A DNA stretch of 64,000 bases from Patiria miniata. Taxonomy: Eukaryota; Echinodermata; Asteroidea; Valvatida; Asterinidae. The stretch is taken from positions 19,469,162 through 19,533,161 of the forward strand of contig NW_024037072.1 of NCBI RefSeq assembly GCF_015706575.1. Reading direction: 5' to 3'. Positions 24,467-35,300 of the stretch are shown piece after piece (position 1 is the first letter of the stretch; the number at the start of each line of letters is the position of its first letter). The position numbers and the translations under genes are program-made. The notes under the pieces are model-generated. The model was given only the letters and a program-made list of their open reading frames with translations, did no database searches and had not been told where the DNA came from.

Positions 24467-25662
24467 CTAGATACAGAGGTAGCCGACCTCGAAGGAGCTG
24501 ACGCACCTGGGGTCGGGTTCCTTGCCCAGCACGTTGGCCAGACGGAACGAGCAAGCCCCGGGACTCCGCTTGCAGTACTCCTCCACCTTGCTACGGAGGT
24601 CCATCTCCATGTAGTAGTTGCAGGTCGGGTTGTTGTAGCCGGTGTCGGATAGAAGGAAGTAGGCGGAGTCAACCCAGGGAGTGTTGGGGCAGGGCAGCTC
24701 GGCAAGCTCCTTCACGTCAAAACGGATAGCTGGAATAAAACACAGGAAACACATTGTACAAAGATGGACATTAAGCTTTAATTACGTTTTCGGAGTACAC
24801 ATTCCTACGCCTTTGATAACGTTGACTTATACTTCAATCACTCATTGTCGCAGGTTCGAATCCAAACTAACTAGATTACAAACGGGGTTGTCCCCACCTG
24901 ATTTGTTATTTCTGCAGTGCAACGCAAACCCGATTTCTTGTGCACCTAGTTTACTTTGCCTTCAAGGAGTTCCCGAATAGGCTATATGTTTTGGAGAAAT
25001 CGGTTTGACATTGTGCATCGAAGAACAACATTTGATAGACGAAACATTGTGAAATGTCTTACACTGAATAGGAAAAAATAATACTTATTAGCTGTCGCGA
25101 AGTTAAAAACAAAATATAACCGCTAAACCAAACATGATTGATATATTTCAACTGCTTTAAGAAGGACATCAAATTAGTGTTTGCCCTCCACCGACGTATA
25201 AAAATACCTCCCGAGTGAAAGTTGGAAAATTCACTCGGGTGGGACCCTAACCCACAACTTCTTGCTTTCTACTGCAGATGTCTTACCACTCGACCACCGA
25301 GCTAACGGGTTCGATTGGCTGTTTAGAATCTGATGCACATAGCAGTGGGTACAGCATTAACTATTCATCAGATGGAATTACGCTATTAAGAAGGATATGT
25401 GTTTAAAAAAAAACATCTCGACATAAAACAATTCTGGTTGGCCTAATTCTAAAGCAAACCATAGCTTGATTAGAATATGAGATACATGTACTACAAGAAA
25501 ATATTCGATACAGTTGATGAGCTGGACAGAAAATATTAGGTCAAAATGAAGAGGATTACCGGGCTGGAAAATAAAATGTTAGGCCTACTTACTGTCGGCT
25601 TGTTGCAGCGCCTCGGCTGAAAGAATCCCCGCAGCCAGAAAAAGACAGACGAAACGAAGCAT
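24467..25662 (-). CDS. Small secreted six-cysteine protein, divergent SUEL/rhamnose-binding-lectin-like (paralogue A)
   Basis: Two exons: 25662-25593 (ATG, 70 nt, donor GTAAGT) and 24729-24467 (stop TAG), a phase-1 intron, 110 residues. Exon 1 is a signal peptide (MLRFVCLFLAAGILSAEA). The mature part has six cysteines: LPC, then gaps of 22, 15, 6, 15 and 9 residues, ending GYLC. The order C..VxxxC..C-x-F/V-x-x-x-N-x-L-G..DPxC..Y-x-C matches the C-terminal two thirds of SUEL-type galactose/rhamnose-binding lectin domains (pattern FGDPC..K..V.Y.C). The YGR sugar-contact motif is not seen; DPRC may stand for DPC. The role is therefore inferred: extracellular, disulphide-rich, possibly carbohydrate-binding, with sugar binding doubtful. 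A paralogue lies at 32320-44863 on the other strand with the same cysteine spacing and intron phase. The stop is followed at once by GTGAGA, a donor-like string, so a longer isoform is conceivable. Confidence 0.8.
25195..25325 (-). mobile_element. tRNA-derived SINE in the intron of paralogue A
   Basis: The minus strand reads TAGCTCGGTGGTCGAGTGG (A-box-like) followed by TTAGGGTCCCACCCGAG (B-box-like) and a tail with a second copy of CCGAGTGAA. It is in the same orientation as the host gene. Confidence 0.5.
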
Positions 25663-25760
25663 GGTGAGGAAGTATCTGGCGGGATCCCGTCCAAGAACAC
25701 AGAAACAGCAATATTTCTCTGATTTTGTGGCGCTTTGAAAAGTATGCTCTCACTGCGCTG

Positions 25761-25888
25761 TTTTTATCCATATTCGTTCCCGCATATTTTGTGTTGCTCC
25801 ACCCCCGGCGAGCGCGAATTTAGTTGGTCATCCAATAGAAAACGTACACGTTATCCCCCGCGAAGAATGGCGGGCGAGTTGGACCAAT
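25761..25888 (-). promoter_or_regulatory. Promoter of paralogue A: GATAAAA box and two inverted CCAAT boxes
   Basis: Read on the minus strand, GGATAAAAAC lies at about 25768-25761, 100 nt or so before the ATG. CCAAT on the plus strand at 25832-25836 and a full CCAATCAG at 25884-25891 are inverted CCAAT/Y-boxes for this gene. Paralogue B has the same layout. Confidence 0.55.
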
Positions 25889-25903
25889 CAGATTCATTTT
25901 AAG

Positions 25904-26191
25904 TTGAAACTTTACTCGTCCGTTCACATCGGAAGCGAATCGAGCGGATCCAGATGGCTGAATAAAAATTGTTTAGTAACACAATGCAACGGTGTTTATT
26001 TTGCTGACCATTGTGACTTGATATTTGAAGATCTTACGAACGAGGCATCTGTCATGATGTGTCTATCTTGTCTGTTAAAAGCCGGAAGAAAATTTGTTCA
26101 GAGACACCTGATGCCAAAAATGACAGTCACGTTAGCTGTTATTGACTCTAATGGCGAGCAGTTTATAAAATGCCCACTTATAGTGAAGTAA
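25904..26191 (+). other. Open exon-like stretch divergent from paralogue A, function unknown
   Basis: An open frame of about 96 codons, without an in-frame ATG until about codon 45, that starts about 240 nt from paralogue A's ATG on the opposite strand. It ends at an excellent donor (GTGAA then GTAAGT near 26187). Translated features: TNEASVMMCLSCLLKAGRKF and MTVTLAVIDSNGEQFIKCP. I recognise no family. It could be an internal or first exon of a gene sharing a two-way promoter with A, or chance openness; the next exon might lie in the gap at 27234. Confidence 0.2.
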
Positions 26192-26534
26192 GTGTTTACA
26201 AAAACAATCAAATAAATCCGTCATTATGAGGAAATTAAAAGGACATCTAGGGTGATGACACCAGGTGCACCACACTCGATCTGTATACTGGGAAACTAGT
26301 TTCCCAGATTACACGGCGGACAGTTTATATGCCATACCTTATCTAATCTTGTCGGATTTATCCAAAAGGATTTGCATGTAGTGGTTCATTGGAAGCCATT
26401 GGATGGTGAACTATAGGGTGAATCATCCCGGTTTTCTGATTTGCCGGCTTAAACTTTGTCCATGCAGGTTTCTTGGCTTTAATTCTTTATTAAAGTTACA
26501 ACCACCCCCCCCCCCCCTCGCCGTGAGATTATAG

Positions 26535-26790
26535 ATTTCCCGGGCTGTTTTAAAACTATTCGAATTAACCGTTTCTAATTTTCAAATTCGTTCAGCAACA
26601 TCGATTTAGTGCACTTCCAGTGTTTAATTTGGTCCTTTTTCTAGACAATTTCAAATTTAGTTCAAGCAAATTCAAACAATCATCCGCAATTTTTTGTTCG
26701 GGAGTATTCGATTTCGTCTCGTCTATATATGAACCTCAAATTCGTCTATAATGCCACACAATCGCATCCTATAATTTTCTTTAATTTCGT
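26535..26790. mobile_element. TAGG-family fragment
   Basis: TATAGATTTCCCGGGC is followed by irregular ATTCGAATT, CAAATTCGTTC, AATTCAAACAAT and TATTCGATTTCGTC motifs, as in the subterminal zones of the larger copies. The boundary is vague. Confidence 0.4.
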
Positions 26791-26876
26791 CGTACTTCAT
26801 TGTGATATCATCCGTAGAATATAAGGTATAAGAAAAATCACCTCCGCCAAGGAGGTAATGTTTTCACCGGATTTTG

Positions 26877-26933
26877 TTGGTTGGTTGGTTGGTTGGTTGG
26901 TTGGTTGGTTGGTTGGTTGGTTGGTTGGTTGGT
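26877..26933. repeat. (GGTT)n simple repeat inside a CCTCCGCCAAGGAGG-type repeat
   Basis: About 14 GGTT units following CACCTCCGCCAAGGAGGTAA; then TTATGGACGGATTTGCATTA and GATCCGGATCAGGG. The whole block (26835-27070) looks like a dispersed family common in marine invertebrates. Confidence 0.7.
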
Positions 26934-27127
26934 TTGTCTGTTAACATGATAACTCAAACAGTTATGGACGGATTTGCATTACAAAACTTTGAGGTGGTCC
27001 TTGGTATAGCCCCTATACAAGTTCACTCGATTAGATATTGGAAGTGATCCGGATCAGGGTCTGGATCCATGTTTTTTTTTTCAAGGATTCTTCACCATTT
27101 GTGCAAGTATTTCTTTTGGGTGTACAT

Positions 27128-27233
27128 GGGCGTCGCCAGGATTTTTCTAGAGGGGGGCAAAACATTTTTTTCCCAAAAAAATGCTTGTATTTCTCAACAT
27201 ATTCTCGATCAGTTTTAGAGGGGGCATTTTTTT
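27128..27233. mobile_element. Left part of a GGCGTCGCCAGG-type DNA element running into the gap
   Basis: GGGCGTCGCCAGGATTTTTC followed by G- and T-runs resembles the left end of the hAT-type MITE at 9253. The right end is lost in the N run. Confidence 0.4.
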
Positions 27234-27733
27234 NNNNNNNNNNNNNNNNNNNNNNNNNNNNNNNNNNNNNNNNNNNNNNNNNNNNNNNNNNNNNNNNNNN
27301 NNNNNNNNNNNNNNNNNNNNNNNNNNNNNNNNNNNNNNNNNNNNNNNNNNNNNNNNNNNNNNNNNNNNNNNNNNNNNNNNNNNNNNNNNNNNNNNNNNNN
27401 NNNNNNNNNNNNNNNNNNNNNNNNNNNNNNNNNNNNNNNNNNNNNNNNNNNNNNNNNNNNNNNNNNNNNNNNNNNNNNNNNNNNNNNNNNNNNNNNNNNN
27501 NNNNNNNNNNNNNNNNNNNNNNNNNNNNNNNNNNNNNNNNNNNNNNNNNNNNNNNNNNNNNNNNNNNNNNNNNNNNNNNNNNNNNNNNNNNNNNNNNNNN
27601 NNNNNNNNNNNNNNNNNNNNNNNNNNNNNNNNNNNNNNNNNNNNNNNNNNNNNNNNNNNNNNNNNNNNNNNNNNNNNNNNNNNNNNNNNNNNNNNNNNNN
27701 NNNNNNNNNNNNNNNNNNNNNNNNNNNNNNNNN
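27234..27733. other. Assembly gap, exactly 500 N
   Basis: A run of N of round length, so its true size is unknown. It interrupts a GGCGTCGCCAGG-type element on the left and abuts segmental duplication unit 1 on the right. Confidence 0.99.
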
Positions 27734-28860
27734 CCTCAATGCTCAGATAGCGCTTTTGGGTCATTCAATAATTTAACTGTCTAACTGTGTTAGATGCCTT
27801 CTGACACTATGACTGGGTTACATCCGATGGAGAAAACGTTTCAAAGTTTGTTTCAAAAGTCTTCATATTTTCTTATAGATTTGGTGCCCCTTCATCTCTT
27901 GGCAACGTTTTTCCCGTGCATTGTTATTGTCATCTTATTATTTTTTTTCCCATAAGTTTTAACATAATGAAGGAATGAATATTTTGAAGTACATACACGT
28001 AGGCCTACTGTTTTTCTTTGCCTTGAGATGAAATAAAGTAAGTAGGCCTGAGTATACATTTATATGTAATATTGTTTCTTTGGGGAAAAAATTGTCAATA
28101 TATTGTGTAGCCTGGCTCTGGGCAGATTGAGTCAACATGGAGCCACCAAGTTTTATGGATAGATCGGAAGTGTGCCATGTGTGCAGTGAAGATATGCTGC
28201 GCGTTGCAACCCACCTGGGATAGTTTGCGCAACAAACGGGGAATTTTACAATGCAAAGTGTCCCACAGTGCAACGTAACATATACCTTCACTGCACATTT
28301 CCGGTCTGGCGGTCATCCGTGAAACTAAAGGGTCCATGGTAAGATGCTGCGATGGTCAATATCATCATTGATCATGTCTTTGTGAACAAAGCTCCATGTC
28401 AGCATGTAGACCGAAAATTGGGGACTCTCAATACTCTGTATGAGAGTCCCAAAACTTAAGACATTGAAAATATGCAATACAAGAAAATAGACTGGCACCT
28501 GAAACAACCAGTCCAACAACCCTTCAGTGCTGCATCAATCAACTGTGCCAAAAGAAACATCTGGCGTGTCTGGTACTGGTCTCTATTTCTACACAATTTC
28601 TCCCTAGTCAGCCACCAGACTTCGGCATGTACCAGTCTATAGTCTTTAGCCTCATTTTGAAATCACTTGACTTCCCCCTCATGTGCAAAATATTGAAGAA
28701 AAGTATAAATTGAGTCTTCAAACTTGGTTGGTGAAATCAGGACCTTTTCTTTGCCCAATGAATATTTTGGAGAATTTCGCTGGCAAAAGATGGAGTAAAG
28801 TTGGCCTGATTTCGTTAGGATGTTTTTCAGTACTCAGCTCAAGGTCCTTGTTACCTACGC
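27734..28860. repeat. Segmental duplication unit 1 (partner 30117-31245)
   Basis: CTCAATGCTCAGATAGCGCT through to TTTTTCAGTACTCAGCTCAA is repeated in the same order at 30117-31245 with small indels. The first about 130 bp also match TPGS2 intron DNA at 56.9-57.05 kb. The left edge is the assembly gap. Confidence 0.85.
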
Positions 28861-29537
28861 ATCATTTTTGGAAACAAAAAGAACAAAGCGATGTCTCCAC
28901 AAGGATACACATTTGAGTGTGTATACGTGTTCCCTCTGCAAAAGGCAATATCTACCACCTCACAAAATGAACAGGATACTCAATTCAGTTCTAAAGTCAT
29001 TTGTCAAAATTAGACCTTAAACGCTTGTATTTAGAAAAGCTTGAACTTATAAACGCTTGTATGTTTAAAGATGTGGCAGTTTTTTTGAAGTCATCGGATA
29101 AACAAACTAAATCAACATCGGATGAACCCAAAAGCGATGATTGTGGCACAAAAACTGATATTATTACCATAATTTCTTGATATGATCTAAGTCATTCGAA
29201 TGATAAGACGTCATATTAAAATAGTAGCAAGTGGCACATGTAGGACTATACGTGTGCATGTATATTGAAGAGATGAACTAACTTTTTGAAGCGCATTTCG
29301 GTTGCTGCACAAAATGGCTCATCAAAAATAGAATCAGTATCGATAAACTTCAATATGGAGTAAGATGGCGCCTCTGACGTCTTTGGAGTTGATGGAACAT
29401 ATGCGTATCTAAAAATAAATGTTTTAATGGCTTTTTTTGTCTTTGCACGGGCATAATAAAATTCTGCTCGGAGCTAACAAAAACATGGTTTGTTGCTACA
29501 CTGTACGAAAACTATTATATGTATTATTATTTATATT
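28860..29537. repeat. Copy of paralogue B intron DNA (33352-34229 and 37890-38110)
   Basis: GAAACAAAAAGAACAAAGCG, CCAAAAGCGATGATTGTGGC and GACGTCTTTGGAGTTGATGG occur in both. The copy lacks the 3.66-kb composite inserted at 34230. At about 29537 it switches to TPGS2-derived DNA. Confidence 0.8.
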
Positions 29538-29670
29538 TGACTACTTGAAATGCACAAATACTTGCTTTTGGGTATTACGCATAAAGCAGCCCTTCCCTTT
29601 TTTTTTAGATTCAGCTAAATATCAAGTCATAGTTATGTCAGTGCTGTTTGAAGTTGTCTGCTGTAATTAC

Positions 29671-30032
29671 CATCAAATCTGACACGCCATGTGAGCAGTA
29701 CATAAATTGTAGCGCAATATGAGACGGAGGGACCCCCCCCCCCCCTCTTTTGTGTTGGTCATTGTGTTACCAGAATCTCAGGAATTCTTTTGAGATATCT
29801 ATGATCCATGTGTTATAGGTAACAATAGTCTAGGGCTTGCATAGGGTATATAGGAGATGGGGGGGGGGGGTACCTCTCCGTCCCATATCTTGCTGGGTAA
29901 ACATCAGTAGCCCATCTAAGGTCAGGTAAAACCTCTTGAGGTCATCTGGCAGCATGTATAAGGACACCACTTGGTGGCGCTCCGCTGGCTGCAGATCTGC
30001 AAGCGTAATGTCACAAATGCCTGGCCTCTTTT
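29671..30032 (-). pseudogene. TPGS2: Duplicated, broken copy of the TPGS2 exon 56818-56651
   Basis: Minus-strand sequence still reads AGICDITLADLQPAERHQVV and LPDDLKRFYLT, with the acceptor side (CCTCTTTTCT) and the donor side (GGTAATTAC) both recognisable. Compared with the true exon, 19 nt are replaced by 4 (a net in-frame loss that removes most of the WEQRNSC segment), S of LTSDG is L, and about 206 bp of an inverted-repeat element (29699-29904) sit inside the exon. Flanking intron DNA is copied as well, so this is a genomic duplication, not a retrocopy. Confidence 0.85.
29699..29904. mobile_element. Small inverted-repeat element inserted in the TPGS2 pseudo-exon
   Basis: An insertion relative to the TPGS2 exon at 56.7 kb, flanked by CAG on both sides where the intact exon has a single CAG (a 3-bp target duplication). 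The ends are imperfect inverted repeats: ATATGAGACGGAGGGAC-C(n) on the left and G(n)TACCTCTCCGTCCCATAT on the right. It carries no coding capacity. Confidence 0.65.
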
Positions 30033-30116
30033 CTGGGAAAAATTAAATTGTCAATTGAAAAAGAGATTGGGTACTTAAAATGCAGTAACCTAAAGCCACT
30101 CTCTTCGCCATTTCTT

Positions 30117-31245
30117 CAATGCTCAGATAGCGCTTTGGGGTCATTCAATAATTTAATTGTCTAACTGTGTTAGATGCCTACTGACACAATGACTGGGTTA
30201 CATCCGATGGAGAAAACGTTTCAAAGTTTGTTTCAAAAGTCTTCATATTTTCTTATAGTTTTGGTGCCCCTGCATCTCTTGGCAGCGTTTTTTTCCCGTG
30301 CATTGTTATTGTTATCTTATTTTTTTCCCATAAGTTATAACATAATGAAGGAATGATAATTTTGAAGTACATACACGTAGGCCTACTTTTCTTTGCCTTG
30401 AGATGAAATAAAGTAAGTAGGCCTATTAAGTATACATGTATATGTAATATTGTTTCTTTGGGAAAAAAATTGTCAATATATTACTATGTAGCCTTGCTCT
30501 AGGCCGATTGAGTCAACATGGACCCACAAAGTGCCATGTGTGCAGTGAAGATATGCTGCGCGTTGCAACCTGGGATAGTTTGCATAACAAACGGGGAATT
30601 TTACAATGCAAAGTGTCCGACAATGCAACGTAACATATACCTTCACTGCACATTTCCGGTCTGGCGGTCATCCGTGAAACTAAAGGGTCCATGGTAAGAT
30701 GTTGCGATTGTCAGTATCTTCATTGATCATGTCTTTGTCAACATTGCTCCATGTCAGCATGTAGTCCGAAACTTTGGGACTCACAATACTATGCATGAGA
30801 GTCCAACAACTTAAGACATTGAAAATAATTACGAAATACAAGAAAATAGACTGGTACACGAAACAACCAGTCCAGCATTACAACCCTTCACTACTGCATC
30901 AATCAATTGTACCAAAAGAAACATCTGGCATATCTGGTACTATATAGTCTCTATTTCTACACACTTTTTCCATAGTCAGCCACCAGACTGCTGACATTGA
31001 AGGAAGAGGTCAGTCTTTTCAAACAATTGGACCATGGTTGGACATGTACCCGTCTAGTCTTTAGCCTCATTTTGAAATCACTTGACTTCCTTCTCATGTG
31101 CAAATATTAAAGAAAAGTATGAATTGAGTCTTCAGACTTGGTCGGTAAAATACAGAAGACCTTTTCTTTGCCCAATGGAAATTTTGGAGATTTCGTTTTG
31201 CATGTTTTTCAGCACTCTACTCAAGGTCCCAGTACGCTACCTACA
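30117..31245. repeat. Segmental duplication unit 2 (partner 27734-28860)
   Basis: Direct copy of unit 1, for example TGCGCGTTGCAACC and CACATTTCCGGTCTGGCGGT in both. It ends where the LINE scrap at 31.4 kb begins. Confidence 0.85.
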
Positions 31246-31399
31246 CATCGTTAACATAAAGTTAACAAATTGAAAAGTGTGCGGAATTTCTTCCATATAA
31301 AGTTGTAAGATCACTTGTAAGAGCACTTCGATTACTTGCTTTAATAGGAAGGAGCATATGTCGATGTTTAAAAACTGAACTCGGTATTTAATTTGCTCT

Positions 31400-31584
31400 C
31401 CAAAAGTAGTGTCGTCAATGTTGAAGTTTTTGCAAACCTTGTATGTAGGCCTTTGCACCTTGTATGAACCAAGATCAATACGACACGCTTGTTTTTGAAC
31501 TCTTTCTATTGTGCCACATTGCTGTTGGGTAATAGATGTATGCCAGACCAGCCATGCAAGATTGGGATCACATATAGGCAACAA
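31400..31584 (-). mobile_element. LINE reverse-transcriptase C-terminal scrap
   Basis: The minus frame reads PNLAWLVWHTSITQQQ then IERVQKQACRIDLGSY, matching the YxxPVWHxxLTxxQxxxIERVQKRAxRIILG block of CR1/L2-type LINEs. It is short and diverged. Confidence 0.6.
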
Positions 31585-31639
31585 ATACGGCTATCATGAT
31601 ATCTTGTATGCAAAGTTCCAAACTCAAATGTTCTAGCAT

Positions 31640-31820
31640 CCTGCTAGAAACAGTCACTGGGAAAAATAGACGGGATAGGCCAAGGAAGAGATGGAAAAAT
31701 GACATCATGGATAACAGCGCCCTCTACCTGGAACACCGTAGAGCGCAAGACAGACAGGAGTGGAGAGTGAAAAATCGTGCAGCCAACGTCCTTCGGGACA
31801 TGGTGCAAGATTAGATTAGA
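31640..31820 (+). mobile_element. LINE ORF2 C-terminal tail (GRPRKRW-type)
   Basis: The plus frame reads VTGKNRRDRPRKRWKNDI.. then AQDRQEWR.. to a stop after MVQD, followed by a (GATTA)n-like tail at 31810-31828. RPRKRW..D....A.DR..WR is a common end of RTE- and I-clade LINE proteins. It faces away from the LINE scrap just to its left. Confidence 0.55.
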
Positions 31821-31904
31821 TTATATACAGAAACTTTTTTCTCAACACAGCACGAGAAATTTCTGTTCCAACTGAATTTTGTTTTTACAATTCTATTATT
31901 TAGA

Positions 31905-32032
31905 AAGCTGATCAGTGTATGATTAATCAGTGACGACAAAAGTTACATATGGCTGTCATTGTTTTGAATACGTAATAGATGGCAGAAGACACAAACGTTC
32001 ATGTGTATTATAGATTCACACACGGGAGAACA
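31905..32032. repeat. Segment upstream of paralogue B, repeated at 61332-61443
   Basis: GTGTATGATTAATCAGTGAC, GGCTGTCATTGTTTTGAATA and GCAGAAGACACAAAC are shared in order. The resemblance stops just before the ATTGG boxes. Confidence 0.75.
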
Positions 32033-32076
32033 CATTCCGAGCCACATGTCAATACGATGTCGGTTTCAGCTTTTCA

Positions 32077-32210
32077 ATTGGTCCAAGGTTCATGAATATG
32101 CATCATCAATTGTTTTGGATTGGTCCAATCTCCCTAGCAAAGGCCTATGTACGCAGGGACGTTCTGATCTTCAATTGGCTTAGAAAGCCAGCGGGAAAAC
32201 GATAAAAGGG
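32077..32210 (+). promoter_or_regulatory. Promoter of paralogue B: three ATTGG boxes, ATATGCAT and GATAAAAGG
   Basis: ATTGG (inverted CCAAT) occurs at 32077, 32119 and 32174, an octamer-like ATATGCAT at 32096-32103, and a TATA-like GATAAAAGG at 32201, about 119 nt before ATG. Paralogue A has the same GATAAAA plus inverted-CCAAT layout, which supports exon 1 at 32320 as a true first exon. Confidence 0.55.
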
Positions 32211-32319
32211 ACAATAATGACCGGCTGACTGGAACCACGTTTTTGCGACACGGATCAACCGTCATCATTTTGCTGTCTCGGAGGCTGATTTCGCTGAAGT
32301 TTTTCAAGTTTACGTCAGG

Positions 32320-35300
32320 ATGTTTCGTCTCTTGTGCTTGATCCTGGCTTGTGTCTTTTCCTGCGAGGGCGAACGTACGTATACCACACGGGCGATTGGG
32401 CTCAATCCGATCACCGTTTTCAAATCGTTATCATTCTATACGCTTCTTAGTTTCTTATTTATTGCCAATATTTCTCCGCGACCTTTTTTTCTAAACGGTA
32501 CATGGTATGAAACTTGGAACATCAACTCTGATCCAAAGGTGTGCATATTACTGTGACGTAATGGTATCAAGTTACAAGCGATTTTAGCTCAAATGACTGA
32601 GTATTGTCATTCATGACTCATGAACAAACTGAACAACCATCTCTGAAGGCCGCTTATCGAGGACGGATCCAGAACGCAATTTTTTTGGGGGGGAGGGGGC
32701 ATTTTTCCCCCAAAGAGGGTCCAAACTTTTCTGCCCCAAATTTAATATGAAAAGCAAGGAGGGGGAAATCCTTATGTTGCGACGTCACTTAAAAGAAAAT
32801 CAGTTCTTTTTTTGGGGGGGGGGGGGCATGACCCCCGTTGACCCCCACCTTAGTTATTTTCTGGAGATATCTGATTAAATAAACAAAATCCAAAGTCTCA
32901 TTTTAAGCATTTTATCATTTGACCAGAGGTAAGGGAAAATATAAAATGGTTTCAATCAGTGACTCTGTGACTGAACCAGTCCTTTTAGCTTTATCGTTTA
33001 GCATTATTTTTTTGTCTTATTCTCACTCAAGTTTGCCTGATCACACTTCTTACGGGATGGATTTAACGCGTTTACACAAGGTCAAGTGCTCGTGTGTAAA
33101 ATCGTAAAAGGATAGAAAGCTATTTTCAAAATGCTCTTTTTTAACCAGAATTACTTTCCTGGATTGAAATTCTGATTATCCCTGACATAAAATACTTTGT
33201 TTGCGACGATAAGTACACCTTGGAAATTCCTAGTTTTTGAGTAAAATCCACATATCTATTTCGTGAAATCCTTGACCTATTCACCTTTAGAAATGGCCTT
33301 GTGGTGACCTTTGCAATCTTTCGTTCCGTATCAAACTCCGGTCTCCACAAGGCAGCATTTTTTGGAAACAAAGGAACAAAGCGTTGTCTCCACAAGGATA
33401 CAAATTTGAGAGTGCGTGTTCCCTCTTGTTGCACAAGGCAATATCTACTACGGTACCTCACAAAATGAACAGGATACTCAATTCAGTTTTAAAGTACTTT
33501 GGCAAAATTTGACCTTAAAACGGTTTTATTTTGATATATGATGACGCCATGGTGACGTCACCCCAAAAAACGCTCATCTTTGGACAAGGGTTTATGTTTG
33601 CACAATGTTTCTTATTCATCTCTTTTACCGTTTAATTTTTCCAGTTTATATTCCTATATTATCGTTTCCAGTGCTACACACATTATCATTTTTATAACCC
33701 TGGCCCAAATTGCAAGAGTACAAGCGTGACTTCATCATAACGTCATTGCATATCAAATTACAAGCGATTTAACTTCAAAAAAAAGATTACCATCTTCTGT
33801 CATTTATATCTCATGAACACAATTTACAATCATGTAAACACTTTTCGATCTGATAAACTATCCCTTGATAAATTTGTCGTGCACGTTGGTTGACATCGAA
33901 AGGTCAAATACTAACGCAAATGGCATTTATTCCAAACCATTCAAGGAATGAAGATAAGTCCTTGTGTGAACACAAATGCCTTATTTAAAGATGGGGCAGT
34001 CTTTACGACGTCATCCGATGAACAAATGAGCATCGGATGAACCCAAAAGCGATGATTGTGGCACAAAAACTGATAGTATCACCATTTCTTGTTCTATGTC
34101 TTTCGAATGATGTGACGCCATATTGAAATCCGATGTTTGATGTAGCAGTGGCAAATGTAGGACTACGTGAACATGTACATTGAAGACATGAACTAACTCT
34201 TTGAAGCGCATTTCTGGTGCTGCATATATGGGTGATTCCATAAATTAGGGTACCAACTTTTGACATCTTGACCCAAAATGGAAAAAATGTATTAATACTT
34301 GTTAGTATAATTAGATCTTGACATTCCTCATTAGCCAAAATCAGACATTATTTACTCCAGAAATGCCAAAATACCATGTCAAAACTCATTCACAGTTTCG
34401 CGTATAAAGGGGACACCAAACTAATTTTCTGCTATTTTTGTGATGATTCATGCTCAATTTGGTGTGTTTCTTTCAAATATATTTTGTTTTGTCTTACCCA
34501 GGATAACACATCAATTGTTTATTGTGAAAATAACTTTGTTATATCACGGATCCTATACACAATGGCCATGTTCAGACACCGTGTTAGCTAAAACGGTAAA
34601 AGTTAAAACGGTCGCTCACCACGGGAGGCCCGTCGTAAATAATAAAACTACCGAGCGTCCAGACATCGTTTTAAATATAGAAAGTTCAACTCGAAGCAGT
34701 TTATCTCAGTTTCTAAGGTCACATAGAACATCCGCCTCAGGAAAAACCGCGCGCTAAAAAGAGCCTTCACTCTTCCATTTTTACAGTTCGCTACACGTGG
34801 TCCGAGCCCCTCAGCGTGTGATGCATGTTGCTATGCCGTGTTTGACATCGCAGCCTCGGCCGGTCATGTAGCGTGGCACGCCGGTAAACATTACGACAGT
34901 CACTTGTCCACCGCGGCAATTTCCCCATTTTTTGGAAGTATCATACATCTTTACATATACACCATTTTTACATATACACCATTTTGTGTTTACATTTTGG
35001 GGGCTATTTTCTGTACCTTTCGTGGTGCAAAAAGACATAAAAAATGTTCTGAAAAGTTGTTCGAAAACCAGTGTTCGAAACGAGACGTCATTGAACAGAT
35101 TTCACTCAAGGTTTAATACATCAACTAACCCGCACAACATGTCAGTCACGTGAAAATACACGTGATATTAACGTTGCAATATTGACCAATCGACGCAAAG
35201 GTTTTCCTGGTAGTTGAATATATTAGTGTATTATGATAATTATGCTCCGGTTAGCGGTTGTTGCGTTGCCATCTAAACGTTTGTTATGCGAGTGAGCACG

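Larger units (their letters stand above)
29537..30250. repeat. Copy of TPGS2 exon and intron DNA (partner 56250-57050)
   Basis: ACTTGAAATGCACAAATACT, GTCAGTGCTGTTTGAAGTTG, the exon itself and ATGCAGTAACCTAAAGCCAC are shared. The source copy has the GGCC-A(n) element at 56339-56612, which is absent here. Confidence 0.85.

Noticed and set aside
24845-24865. B-box-like GGTTCGAATCC as a tRNA gene
   Set aside because: No A box or cloverleaf upstream; a chance match or a worn SINE.
27038-27784. Long open frames across the gap
   Set aside because: They are made mostly of N and have no real coding content.
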